Shown here: piece after piece, positions 1 to 7,371 of the stretch
Position numbering within the stretch: position 1 is the stretch's first letter
Layout of the letters: every line of letters begins with the position of its first letter
Assembly: GCA_003488445.1 (NCBI GenBank)
Contig: DNLO01000166.1
Span: 1-14,483, forward strand
Source: Lachnospiraceae bacterium
GTDB taxonomy: Bacteria; Bacillota; Clostridia; Lachnospirales; Lachnospiraceae
Reading direction: 5' to 3'
Length of the DNA stretch: 14,483 bases
Notes under the pieces: generated by a model
What the model saw: the letters and a program-made list of their open reading frames with translations, nothing else
Told to the model about the DNA's origin: nothing
Database searches by the model: none
Program-made: the position numbers and the translations under genes

Positions 1-771
1 TTCACCACGGATCTGATCCCGGATCTGCTTGGAAATATCGCAGGATACACTTTCCAGCCATTTAAAGAAGGCCTTACCGAGGTGTCGACCTATATAGGCA
101 CCAGAGCCGAGAATATGCGTCAGGTGAGAGATGTGCTCTCTGAGAACAGTGCGCTCAGGGCACAGATAGATGAGCTTTCGCAGGAGAATGACCAGCTGGT
201 CGAGGACAGGTTCGAGCTGATGGAGCTGAGAGATCTTTTCGAGCTGAATGAGGAGTATAAGGGCTACGACAAGATCGGAGCAAGGATCATTGGAAAGGAT
301 CCGGGAAACTGGTACTCTGTCTTCGTTATAGACAAGGGAAAGAACGACGGGATCAAGGAAGGGATGAATGTCATCGCCGGTGCCGGTCTTGTAGGGATCG
401 TGACCAAGACCGGAGACACCTGGGCACAGGTCAGATCCATCATTGATGATGACAGCAATGTGTCGGGACGGATGCTCAACACCTCTGACAATCTCATCGT
501 ATACGGAAGTCTTGAGTCCATGGAGAACGGCACCATAGAGTTCGGACAGCTCTCGGATCCGGATGATGAGGTGAACGTCGGAGACAAGATAGTGACGAGC
601 AATATATCCGACCGATATCTGCCGGGCATCGCAATAGGCTTCATCAGCTCAATAAAAAAGGACCCCAACAATCTGACCAAATCCGGGACGCTTACTCCTT
701 CCGTGGATTTTGAGCATATCGATGTGGTGCTTGTCATCACTCAGATGAAAGAGGAGCCGGGACTGCCATGA
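1..771 (+). CDS. mreC: Rod shape-determining protein MreC, 5' end missing
   Basis: The frame is open from base 1 and ends at 771, giving 256 residues. The missing start should carry the short cytoplasmic tail and the single membrane segment, so only the extracellular part is seen. Residues about 30-75 form a heptad-rich coiled coil, followed by the two beta-barrel subdomains typical of MreC, including GMNVIAGAGLVGIV and a final stretch ending FEHIDVVLVI. MreC is a bitopic scaffold that links MreB filaments to MreD, PBP2 and RodA during sidewall synthesis. A GTG at 82 is in frame but lies inside the conserved pre-coiled-coil region, so it is not the true start. The stop overlaps the mreD start (ATGA), showing translational coupling; mreB probably lies just upstream of the window (inference). 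Confidence 0.95.
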   Translation, partial: FTTDLIPDLLGNIAGYTFQPFKEGLTEVSTYIGTRAENMRQVRDVLSENSALRAQIDELSQENDQLVEDRFELMELRDLFELNEEYKGYDKIGARIIGKDPGNWYSVFVIDKGKNDGIKEGMNVIAGAGLVGIVTKTGDTWAQVRSIIDDDSNVSGRMLNTSDNLIVYGSLESMENGTIEFGQLSDPDDEVNVGDKIVTSNISDRYLPGIAIGFISSIKKDPNNLTKSGTLTPSVDFEHIDVVLVITQMKEEPGLP

Positions 772-1271
772 GAAAGCTGATCGAGCTTCTTGCGGTCTTT
801 GTGGCCTTCCTGCTTCAGAGCACCCTTTTCCAGCATCTGTCATTCGCCGGGATCGTGCCGAACATGATGATAATAGTGACCTGCATCTGCGGCTTCATGT
901 CGGGTAAGAACGACGGGATGATAGCGGGGTTTATCTGCGGGCTCCTTATGGATGTCTTCTACGGAGACGTGCTGGGCTTCAATGCTCTGGTCTATCTGTA
1001 CATAGGATATACGAGCGGTTCGGTCAACAGGCTTTTCTATCCGGAGGATATAAAGCTTCCGCTAATTTTCATTTCCGTTGCGGATCTTTCTTACCTTTTC
1101 ATCACATATCTGATCAGATTCATGCTGAGAGCCAGATTTAACATCGGATATTATTTCATCAACGTGATGCTGCCGGAGCTTGTATATACCTTTGCGGTCA
1201 CTCTTATCCTGTATTTCCCGCTGAGCAGGATCACCATGAAGCTCGGGGGCTTCGAGAGGGAGAATGAGTGA
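768..1271 (+). CDS. mreD: Rod shape-determining protein MreD
   Basis: This 167-residue, highly hydrophobic protein has about five to six predicted membrane segments and the MreD pattern of small loops with a conserved GxxxGLLMDVFYG stretch near residue 60. MreD is an integral membrane partner of MreC in the elongation complex. The ATG at 768 overlaps the mreC stop, and a GAGGAG lies about 11 bases upstream. The length (usual family size about 160-180) and position between mreC and mrdA support the assignment. The stop codon overlaps the next start as TGATG, continuing the coupled operon. Confidence 0.93.
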   Translation: MRKLIELLAVFVAFLLQSTLFQHLSFAGIVPNMMIIVTCICGFMSGKNDGMIAGFICGLLMDVFYGDVLGFNALVYLYIGYTSGSVNRLFYPEDIKLPLIFISVADLSYLFITYLIRFMLRARFNIGYYFINVMLPELVYTFAVTLILYFPLSRITMKLGGFERENE

Positions 1272-4180
1272 TGGATTCCTTCAGGAGATTTAGAGACAAG
1301 CTCATAGAACTCCTGACATCCAGGATCTTCATCCTGGGTCTGATCCTCATGGTCATGATGACAGCCGTGATATACAGGCTCTTCGTGCTGCAGATAGTGA
1401 ACGGCGAATCCTATCAGGAGAACTTCACCCTTAAGATAGAAAGAGACATGACGCTCAGGGCTACGCGTGGGACGATATACGACAGGAACGGTGTCACCCT
1501 CGCGGAGGACAAGCTGGCATATTCCGTCACCATAGAGGACAGCTATGACTCGAACTCTACGAAGGATATGGATATCAATAACACGATACTGTCAGTGATC
1601 GATATCGTCGAGGGTAACGGGGATTCCCTGGATTCCATGGATTTCGATATCATCCTGGACGAGAACGGGAACTATCAGTTTACAGTGAGCGGCACGGCTC
1701 TCCTCAGATTCCTGGCTGACTGCTACGGGCATACCCGTACCGACGAACTGAAGGTGAAGGAGAGGAATGCCACACCTGATGATGTGATGGCCTTTCTTTG
1801 CGGAAAGAAGATGTTCGGGGTGGGCCGGTATACCCCTACCGAGAACGGAAGATATGACTTCGAGCCAATGTCGGGTCTTACCAAGCAGCAGATACTCAAG
1901 GTGGTAAGGATAAGAATGGCTATGTTCTCCAATTCCTATCAGAAGTATATCGCCTCAAAGATCGCCACGGATGTGAACGAGAATACGGTGGCCGAGATCA
2001 TGGAGAACAAGGACACCCTTCAGGGCGTTGATATCGCGGAGGATACGGTGAGAGTTTATATCGACGATCCCTCCATGAGCCACATCCTGGGATACACCGG
2101 AAAGATATCCGATGAAGAGCTGGCTGTGCTCAATGAGGTTGATGCCGATGAGAGATATCCCCATCACTATGAGCTGAACGATATGGTCGGCAAGGCCGGC
2201 ATCGAGCAGGTCATGGAGCATGAGCTCCAGGGCACCAAGGGAAACCAGGAAATATTCGTGGACAATCTGGGACGGGTCACCGAGACCGGAAAAAGGGTAG
2301 AGCCCGTAGCCGGAAACGACCTGACTCTCACCATCGATTCGGATCTGCAGAGTGCCGTATATAAGATACTGGAACAGAAGATAGCCGGTATCGTGGTATC
2401 CAAGATAAGAAATATCAAGAGTGAGGAGCAGTCGGATGATGTGGCGGCTGCAGACATCGTGATCCCCATAGACGATGTCTATTATTCGCTCATAAACAAT
2501 AATGTCATCTCTCTGTCCCATATGGCCTCAGATTCCGCGGGAGAATACGAGAAACAGGTATACAGTGCATATGAGGACAAGCTGAAGCGTACTCTGGCAT
2601 ATATCGAAGAGGATATGCTCCGGGGAGATACAGATCTTGCCGATCAGAGTGAAGAGCTGCAGGAGTACGAGAACTACATCGTCACTATGCTGAAGGACGA
2701 CAATATAAGGGTGTTCGATACAAGCGGAGTCACGGAATCGGATACGGAAGAGCAGGAGTGGAGGGAAGGCACCATACCTATATCCGATTATCTCAGATCT
2801 GCCATTGCCAAAGGGTATATCGGAGTATCCTTTATGGAAGAGAACGAAGGGTATTCCGATTCACAGGAAGTATATGAAGCCCTGCTGGATTTCGTCATGG
2901 ACGAGCTCGCCCGTGACAACAAGTTCTCGCGGAAGCTTTACAAATATATGATCGAAGATGATGAGATCACGGGACTCCAGATATGCATGGTGCTCTATGA
3001 GCAGGATATACTCCATGACGTGGAAGGTGCCAGCGCAGCACTGCTTTCCGGAGAGGTGACGCCCTACCAGCTGATGACGGGGAGCATCAAGTCTCTGGAC
3101 ATCACTCCTTCACAGCTTGCACTGGATCCCTGTACGGGCTCCTCTGTGGTCACTGATCCCAATACGGGAGAGGTCCTGGCGATGGTCACATATCCCGGGT
3201 TCGACGATAATATGATGGCGAACTCGGTGGATGCGGATTACTTTAACAAGATCAACAATGATCTGTCGCTGCCGCTCTACAATAATGCCACACAGCAGAG
3301 GACAGCTCCCGGATCCACCTTCAAGCCCATATCCACTACCGCAGGGCTCGAAGAGGGAGTGATCACCCCGGGTGAGATCATAGTCTGCGAGGGCAAGTTC
3401 GAGAAGGTGGAGCAGGATAACAAGGCTCCCAAATGCTGGATTTATCCAAGCAGCACCCACGGTCCGCTGAATGTGGTGGGAGGCATCAAGAATTCATGCA
3501 ACTATTTCTTCTACGAGGTGGGATACAGACTGAGTCTCGGACTGAACGGGATGTACAACTCCGAACTGGGACTGGAAAAGCTTCGCAACTACTGCGATAT
3601 GTACGGACTCAGCGAGAAGAGCGGGGTGGAGATCACAGAGAACGACCCCAATGTTTCGGACACCGACTCTGTGCGTTCGGCTATCGGACAGGGTACCCAC
3701 AACTATACGACGACACAGCTGGCAAGGTATGTCACCGCTGTTGCCAACGAGGGCACCGTTTATAATATCAGCATCCTGAAGGAGCTTAGATCGGCGAACG
3801 GAGACGTGCTGGAAAAATACAAGCCGCAGGTAAGGAACAGGATGGAACTGCAGCAGTCCACGTGGGATTCCATACATCTGGGCATGAGAGAAGCGGCCTC
3901 CACTTATCAGGCATTTAAAGACTTCCCCATCCTGATAGCCGGCAAGACGGGAACAGCGCAGCAGACGACCACCAGGCCCAACCATGCTCTGTTCATCTGC
4001 TATGCGCCGTATGACAAGCCTCAGATAGCGATAGCCACCAGGATAGCCTACGGATATACATCGTCCAACGCCGCGGCTACCACTCAGAATATTATCAGCT
4101 ATTATTTCAAACTTAGGGATACAGATGATATAATCACAGGTGTAGCAGACCTGCCGGCAGGAGAAGCATATCTCGACTAA
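1271..4180 (+). CDS. mrdA: Penicillin-binding protein 2 (elongation transpeptidase), long form
   Basis: A class B penicillin-binding protein of 969 residues that cross-links peptidoglycan with RodA during elongation. There is one N-terminal membrane segment at about residues 18-38, then the PBP dimer domain beginning with RGTIYDRNG near residue 65. The transpeptidase domain has all three motifs: STFK (active serine S682, K685), SCN (742-744) and KTG (892-894). Ordinary PBP2 is about 600-700 residues; the excess is an acidic, helix-rich insert at about residues 371-622, between the LTIDSDLQ strand and SSVVTDPNTGEVLAM. I recall similarly long proteins in Lachnospiraceae, but the insert's function is unknown. 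ATG 1271 (TGATG overlap with mreD, GAGGGAG about 9 bases upstream) is preferred over GTG 1268. Confidence 0.95.
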   Translation: MDSFRRFRDKLIELLTSRIFILGLILMVMMTAVIYRLFVLQIVNGESYQENFTLKIERDMTLRATRGTIYDRNGVTLAEDKLAYSVTIEDSYDSNSTKDMDINNTILSVIDIVEGNGDSLDSMDFDIILDENGNYQFTVSGTALLRFLADCYGHTRTDELKVKERNATPDDVMAFLCGKKMFGVGRYTPTENGRYDFEPMSGLTKQQILKVVRIRMAMFSNSYQKYIASKIATDVNENTVAEIMENKDTLQGVDIAEDTVRVYIDDPSMSHILGYTGKISDEELAVLNEVDADERYPHHYELNDMVGKAGIEQVMEHELQGTKGNQEIFVDNLGRVTETGKRVEPVAGNDLTLTIDSDLQSAVYKILEQKIAGIVVSKIRNIKSEEQSDDVAAADIVIPIDDVYYSLINNNVISLSHMASDSAGEYEKQVYSAYEDKLKRTLAYIEEDMLRGDTDLADQSEELQEYENYIVTMLKDDNIRVFDTSGVTESDTEEQEWREGTIPISDYLRSAIAKGYIGVSFMEENEGYSDSQEVYEALLDFVMDELARDNKFSRKLYKYMIEDDEITGLQICMVLYEQDILHDVEGASAALLSGEVTPYQLMTGSIKSLDITPSQLALDPCTGSSVVTDPNTGEVLAMVTYPGFDDNMMANSVDADYFNKINNDLSLPLYNNATQQRTAPGSTFKPISTTAGLEEGVITPGEIIVCEGKFEKVEQDNKAPKCWIYPSSTHGPLNVVGGIKNSCNYFFYEVGYRLSLGLNGMYNSELGLEKLRNYCDMYGLSEKSGVEITENDPNVSDTDSVRSAIGQGTHNYTTTQLARYVTAVANEGTVYNISILKELRSANGDVLEKYKPQVRNRMELQQSTWDSIHLGMREAASTYQAFKDFPILIAGKTGTAQQTTTRPNHALFICYAPYDKPQIAIATRIAYGYTSSNAAATTQNIISYYFKLRDTDDIITGVADLPAGEAYLD

Positions 4181-4227
4181 GATATATTGTGGGAGATCCG
4201 GCACGGTGGCAGACAGATATATGATTC

Positions 4228-4234
4228 GGTGATC
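4228..4234 (+). promoter_or_regulatory. Unusual ribosome binding site of rodA (GGTGATC)
   Basis: GGTGATC is complementary to the 3'-terminal part of the usual anti-Shine-Dalgarno region (full complement AGGAGGTGATCC) and ends five bases before ATG 4240. The upstream AGGAG half that most genes here use is absent. An AGGGA also touches the start codon but is too close to act. This is the best explanation for initiation at 4240, which family comparison also supports. Confidence 0.5.
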
Positions 4235-4239
4235 AGGGA

Positions 4240-5376
4240 ATGAGTAAATACAGCATAAGGAATTACAACTTTTTGCTTGCGATAGCGGCGATAGCCCTGT
4301 CGGTATACGGTATCTTCATCATCGGGAGCGCCAAGGAGTCGGTGCAGAGCCATCAGATACAGGGACTGGTTCTGGGGGTCATAGTCATGATCGTGATATC
4401 TCTGATCAGATATGATCTGCTGCTGAGGCTTTCATGGCTCTATTATGTGCTTGCAGTCGGACTCCTCATCATGGTGGAGATAGCGGGAGAGAGTGTGAAC
4501 AACGCCAAAAGATGGATAGTGATAGCGGGTATCCAGTTCCAGCCTTCCGAGGCTGCGAAGATCCTCATCATCATGTTCTTTGCTTCCTTTATCAGCAAAA
4601 GAGAAGAGAAGCTGAACAGTGCACGCAATCTGCTTCTCTCCCTCCTGCTTATAGGTGTTCCGGTTTATCTGATATATGATGAGCCTGATCTTTCGACGAG
4701 TATCGTGATGCTGGTGATCTTCGCCGGCATGCTCTACATCGGAGGGCTTTCATACCGTATCATCGGAGCTGTGGCTGCCATAGCCATCCCGGCGTTTATC
4801 ATAGGGTCTTTCCTTATCCTGCAGCCGAATCAGGAGATAATAAAGGACTATCAGCAGACCAGGATACTTGCCTGGCTGCAGCCCGACAAGTATCAGGATA
4901 CAGCCGGATATCAGCAGCAGAATTCCATCGTTGCGATAGGTAGCGGCAGGCTTACCGGCAAGGGATATAAGAACAACGAGGTAGGCTCCGTGAAAAATGG
5001 CAACTTCATATCCGAGCCGCAGACGGACTTCATCATAGCCGTAGCGGGAGAGGAGCTGGGTTTTGCCGGATGTGTGCTGATAGTGGCTCTGTTTGCACTG
5101 GTCACGGGTATAATAATACATATAGGGCGAGGCACTCAGGAGCTTTCGGGGACGCTGATCTGTGCCGGTGTGGCGACCCACATCGGCTTCCAGTCATTTG
5201 CGAATATCGGCGTGGCCACGGGGCTTCTGCCCAATACGGGACTTCCGCTTCCGTTTATCAGCTACGGTTCCACCTCGCTCATATGTCTGCTTGCAGAGAT
5301 AGGGCTTGTGCTGAATGTGGGGCTCTGCTCGGGAGACGGAAGACAAAGGTCGAATCTGTCTTTCAGCCTTGATTAA
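4240..5376 (+). CDS. rodA: SEDS-family peptidoglycan glycosyltransferase RodA
   Basis: A 378-residue polytopic membrane protein of the FtsW/RodA/SpoVE (SEDS) family, which polymerises lipid II into glycan strands. It begins with the family-like stretch YNFLLAIAAIALSVYGIFIIGSA and carries the signature EPQTDFI, with E259 and D263 (the latter matching the essential Asp262 region of E. coli RodA). The C-terminal signature NTGLPLPFISYGSTS is intact. Placement right after mrdA and mreCD favours RodA over FtsW or SpoVE. The start at 4240 is fixed by an in-frame stop at 4222. A 59-base gap separates it from mrdA; in many relatives minCDE sit in this gap, but here it holds no gene. Confidence 0.92.
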   Translation: MSKYSIRNYNFLLAIAAIALSVYGIFIIGSAKESVQSHQIQGLVLGVIVMIVISLIRYDLLLRLSWLYYVLAVGLLIMVEIAGESVNNAKRWIVIAGIQFQPSEAAKILIIMFFASFISKREEKLNSARNLLLSLLLIGVPVYLIYDEPDLSTSIVMLVIFAGMLYIGGLSYRIIGAVAAIAIPAFIIGSFLILQPNQEIIKDYQQTRILAWLQPDKYQDTAGYQQQNSIVAIGSGRLTGKGYKNNEVGSVKNGNFISEPQTDFIIAVAGEELGFAGCVLIVALFALVTGIIIHIGRGTQELSGTLICAGVATHIGFQSFANIGVATGLLPNTGLPLPFISYGSTSLICLLAEIGLVLNVGLCSGDGRQRSNLSFSLD

Positions 5377-5453
5377 GATAAGGTTTTACAGGTAGCCGGC
5401 GGAGACGGGAAGGCTCCGGGCGGTTACAATGAATCAATACAGGGGGGTACAAA

Positions 5454-5852
5454 TTGAATATCGGACTGATCGCGCATGATGCGAAAAAGAAACTGATGCA
5501 GAATTTCTGCATCGCTTACAGGGGTATTCTGTCCAAACATGAGCTGTATGCCACCGGGACTACAGGGAGGCTCATAGAGGAAGTCACAAATCTGTCGGTG
5601 CACAAGTATCTGGCGGGGCAGCTTGGCGGAGAGCAGCAGCTGGGAGCTCAGATAGAGGCCAATTCCCTGGATCTGGTGATATATCTCAGGGATCCGCATT
5701 CCACCAAGAGCCAGGAGCAGCGTGACATCAACAACACCATGAGACTGTGTGACGATCATAATATTCCGCTGGCTACGAACCTGGCTACGGCGGAGCTTCT
5801 CATCAAATCACTTGACAGAGGAGATATGGAGTGGCGTGAGATGTACAAATAA
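5454..5852 (+). CDS. mgsA: Methylglyoxal synthase homologue with altered catalytic residues
   Basis: A 132-residue single-domain MGS-fold protein. Methylglyoxal synthase converts dihydroxyacetone phosphate to methylglyoxal and phosphate in the cytoplasm. Family motifs present are GLIAHDAKK (H8, D9), LYATGTTG (phosphate binding), the LRDP turn (D80) and IPLATNLATAE. The GGD motif that holds the catalytic aspartate (Asp71 in E. coli) reads GGE here (E60), and the PHEPDV segment with catalytic His98 is replaced by KSQEQRDI with one extra residue, so only the Asp101 equivalent (D91) remains. Translation starts at TTG 5454, set by AGGGGGG at 5441-5447. Position after rodA is usual in Clostridia. 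It may be a slow enzyme, a specificity variant or a phosphate sensor (inference). Confidence 0.85.
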   Translation: MNIGLIAHDAKKKLMQNFCIAYRGILSKHELYATGTTGRLIEEVTNLSVHKYLAGQLGGEQQLGAQIEANSLDLVIYLRDPHSTKSQEQRDINNTMRLCDDHNIPLATNLATAELLIKSLDRGDMEWREMYK

Positions 5853-6831
5853 GAAAAGAGCATATACGGGAGTTGCCGCGATGATCCTGATCTTTGCGGT
5901 GCTCTGCTGCGGGTGTGCCCCGGAGGAGTATAATCTCCACTACGACAAGGACAGCTCCAAGAGTGCGTTCAGATTCGAGTCTCAGGATGCGAGGGAGTGC
6001 GCCGCTCCGTTTGCGGCCAATCTGTGCATACCTGACGAGGAGTCCACATCGGCTAACGAGGTGGAGTCCGGCCCGGACTCCTATGCGGCAGCCATGCTTT
6101 TCGATATAAAAGGGAAAAAGGTGATCTACAACAGACATCCCTACAGGATGCTGTATCCCGCGAGCATGACAAAGGTCCTCACCGCTGTCGTGGCAATGGA
6201 GAACTGTGATATGGACAAGGTGCTGACAGCGGACGAGAGCTGCGTGATGACTGCAAATGACGTGCAGAAAGTAGGGCTCAAGGAAGGGGATACCATGACG
6301 CTGGATCAGGCACTGCATATCCTCCTTATCTATTCAGCCAATGATGTGGCAAATCTGATAGCGGTGAATGTAGCGGGTTCAGTGGAGGGCTTTGCGGATA
6401 TGATGAATTCCAAGGCCAACGCCCTCGGGGCCACCAATTCACACTTCACCAACCCTTCGGGGCTGCAGGATGATGAGCATTACACTACCCCGTATGATAT
6501 GTATCTGATCTTTAACGAGGCCATCAACTACGGCAAGTTCATAGAGATCATCGGTATGAGCGAATATTCCACCATGTATCATGATGCCTCCGGAGCAGAG
6601 AAGAGCTTCGAGTGCGAGACGACCAACAGATACCTGAAGGGACAGTACAATGCTCCGAGAGCCGTGACGGTCATCGGAGGCAAGACCGGTTCAACCGCGG
6701 CCGCAGGCTCGTGTCTGACACTTCTTTCCAAGGATTCCTCGGACAATTCCTTTGTTTCCGTGGTGATGAAAGCAGATAACGTGGACGTGCTCTACGGCAA
6801 GACGAACAAGCTTTTGGAAATGTTGCAGTAG
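5836..6831 (+). CDS. D-alanyl-D-alanine carboxypeptidase (peptidase S11), lipoprotein type
   Basis: An S11 low-molecular-weight penicillin-binding protein (DacF/PBP5-like) that removes the terminal D-Ala from peptidoglycan stem peptides outside the membrane. Counting from GTG 5836 (331 residues), the motifs are SMTK (S110, K113), SAN (167-169) and KTG (283-285). The N-terminus is a signal sequence with a basic start and a hydrophobic run ending LCCGCAPEE, which suggests lipid attachment at a cysteine. The protein ends about 46 residues after KTG, so the C-terminal beta domain and membrane-anchoring helix of PBP5 are absent. Start is uncertain: GTG 5836 keeps the basic n-region and overlaps mgsA by 17 bases, while ATG 5881 has a better GGGAG at eight bases but lacks the charged n-region. 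Confidence 0.9.
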   Translation: MRCTNKKRAYTGVAAMILIFAVLCCGCAPEEYNLHYDKDSSKSAFRFESQDARECAAPFAANLCIPDEESTSANEVESGPDSYAAAMLFDIKGKKVIYNRHPYRMLYPASMTKVLTAVVAMENCDMDKVLTADESCVMTANDVQKVGLKEGDTMTLDQALHILLIYSANDVANLIAVNVAGSVEGFADMMNSKANALGATNSHFTNPSGLQDDEHYTTPYDMYLIFNEAINYGKFIEIIGMSEYSTMYHDASGAEKSFECETTNRYLKGQYNAPRAVTVIGGKTGSTAAAGSCLTLLSKDSSDNSFVSVVMKADNVDVLYGKTNKLLEMLQ

Positions 6832-6860
6832 TTGTTTTTAGACCCGGGATAAGATATAAT
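6832..6860 (+). promoter_or_regulatory. SigA-type promoter for the small P-loop gene
   Basis: TTGTTT (6832-6837) and a perfect TATAAT (6855-6860) are separated by 17 bases. The -35 box starts directly after the carboxypeptidase stop codon. Transcription would start near 6867 and give a leader of about 30 bases carrying AAGGAGGGA before ATG 6897. No terminator separates this promoter from the upstream operon, so read-through from upstream is also possible. Confidence 0.85.
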
Positions 6861-6896
6861 GGTTTTACAATTTTTCACACTAAGGAGGGATCTTCT

Positions 6897-7316
6897 ATGA
6901 TACAGCTGATCACAGGAGAAAAGGGTAAAGGCAAGACCAAGGTATTGCTTGACAAGGCTAATGAGACAGCAAAGAACGCCAAGGGCAGCCTGGTATTTGT
7001 CGACAAGAACTCGGCTCATATCCTGGAACTGAAGAATACTATAAGACTTGTAGATGTGAGCAAGTATTCCCTGACAGATTCGGATGAGTTCTACGGCTTC
7101 ATTGCCGGCATCATATCTGCGGATCACGATCTGGAGCAGATATACATAGATGCTTTTCTGAAGACAGCTTATATCAAAGATGATGATTATCTGGATATAT
7201 TGAGGAAGCTTGAGGCGCTGAGCAATGTCTACAGCATCACTTTGACAGTCAGCATATCCGTCACAAAGGAGCAGCTGCCGGATGATATGGCTGAAAAGGT
7301 GATCGTAGCGCTTTGA
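6897..7316 (+). CDS. Small P-loop NTPase-like protein of unknown function
   Basis: A 139-residue protein with a Walker A motif near its start, GEKGKGKT (7-14), a second strand SLVFVD (31-36), a Walker B-like strand IYIDAF (82-87) and a further strand ITLTVSIS (114-121). This order resembles a minimal RecA or thymidine-kinase type P-loop core, but no substrate domain follows. I recall similar short proteins in Lachnospiraceae, sometimes labelled as PilT-like; nothing here supports a pilus role and I do not assign a function. The start is secure: AAGGAGGGA lies about seven bases upstream. It is transcribed alone, with its own promoter (6832-6860) and terminator (7340-7365), set between wall-synthesis genes and the yggS-sepF genes. 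Confidence 0.85.
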   Translation: MIQLITGEKGKGKTKVLLDKANETAKNAKGSLVFVDKNSAHILELKNTIRLVDVSKYSLTDSDEFYGFIAGIISADHDLEQIYIDAFLKTAYIKDDDYLDILRKLEALSNVYSITLTVSISVTKEQLPDDMAEKVIVAL

Positions 7317-7339
7317 TACACAGTATACGGTTATCAACG

Positions 7340-7365
7340 GGGCGGGTTTTCCCGCCCTTTATTTT
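7340..7365 (+). terminator. Intrinsic terminator after the P-loop gene
   Basis: A perfect 7-bp GC stem, GGGCGGG (7340-7346) with CCCGCCC (7351-7357), closes a TTTT loop and is followed by TTTATTTT. It lies 23 bases after the P-loop stop codon and ends only six bases before the next start codon, so it also sits in the immediate 5' region of the HlyD-like gene. Confidence 0.95.
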
Positions 7366-7371
7366 CGTAGA

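Noticed and set aside
3494..4204. Long open frame on the minus strand opposite mrdA (236 codons)
   Set aside because: It mirrors codon bias of the + strand gene, has no ribosome site and no recognisable protein pattern.
5395..5422. Hairpin CGGAG/CTCCG between rodA and mgsA
   Set aside because: The stem is short and has no T-tract, so it does not look like a terminator; TACAAT at 5425-5430 nearby also lacks a -35 box.
5749..5835. Upstream extension of the carboxypeptidase to an ATG at 5749
   Set aside because: It would overlap mgsA by about 100 bases and place extra residues before an otherwise complete signal sequence.
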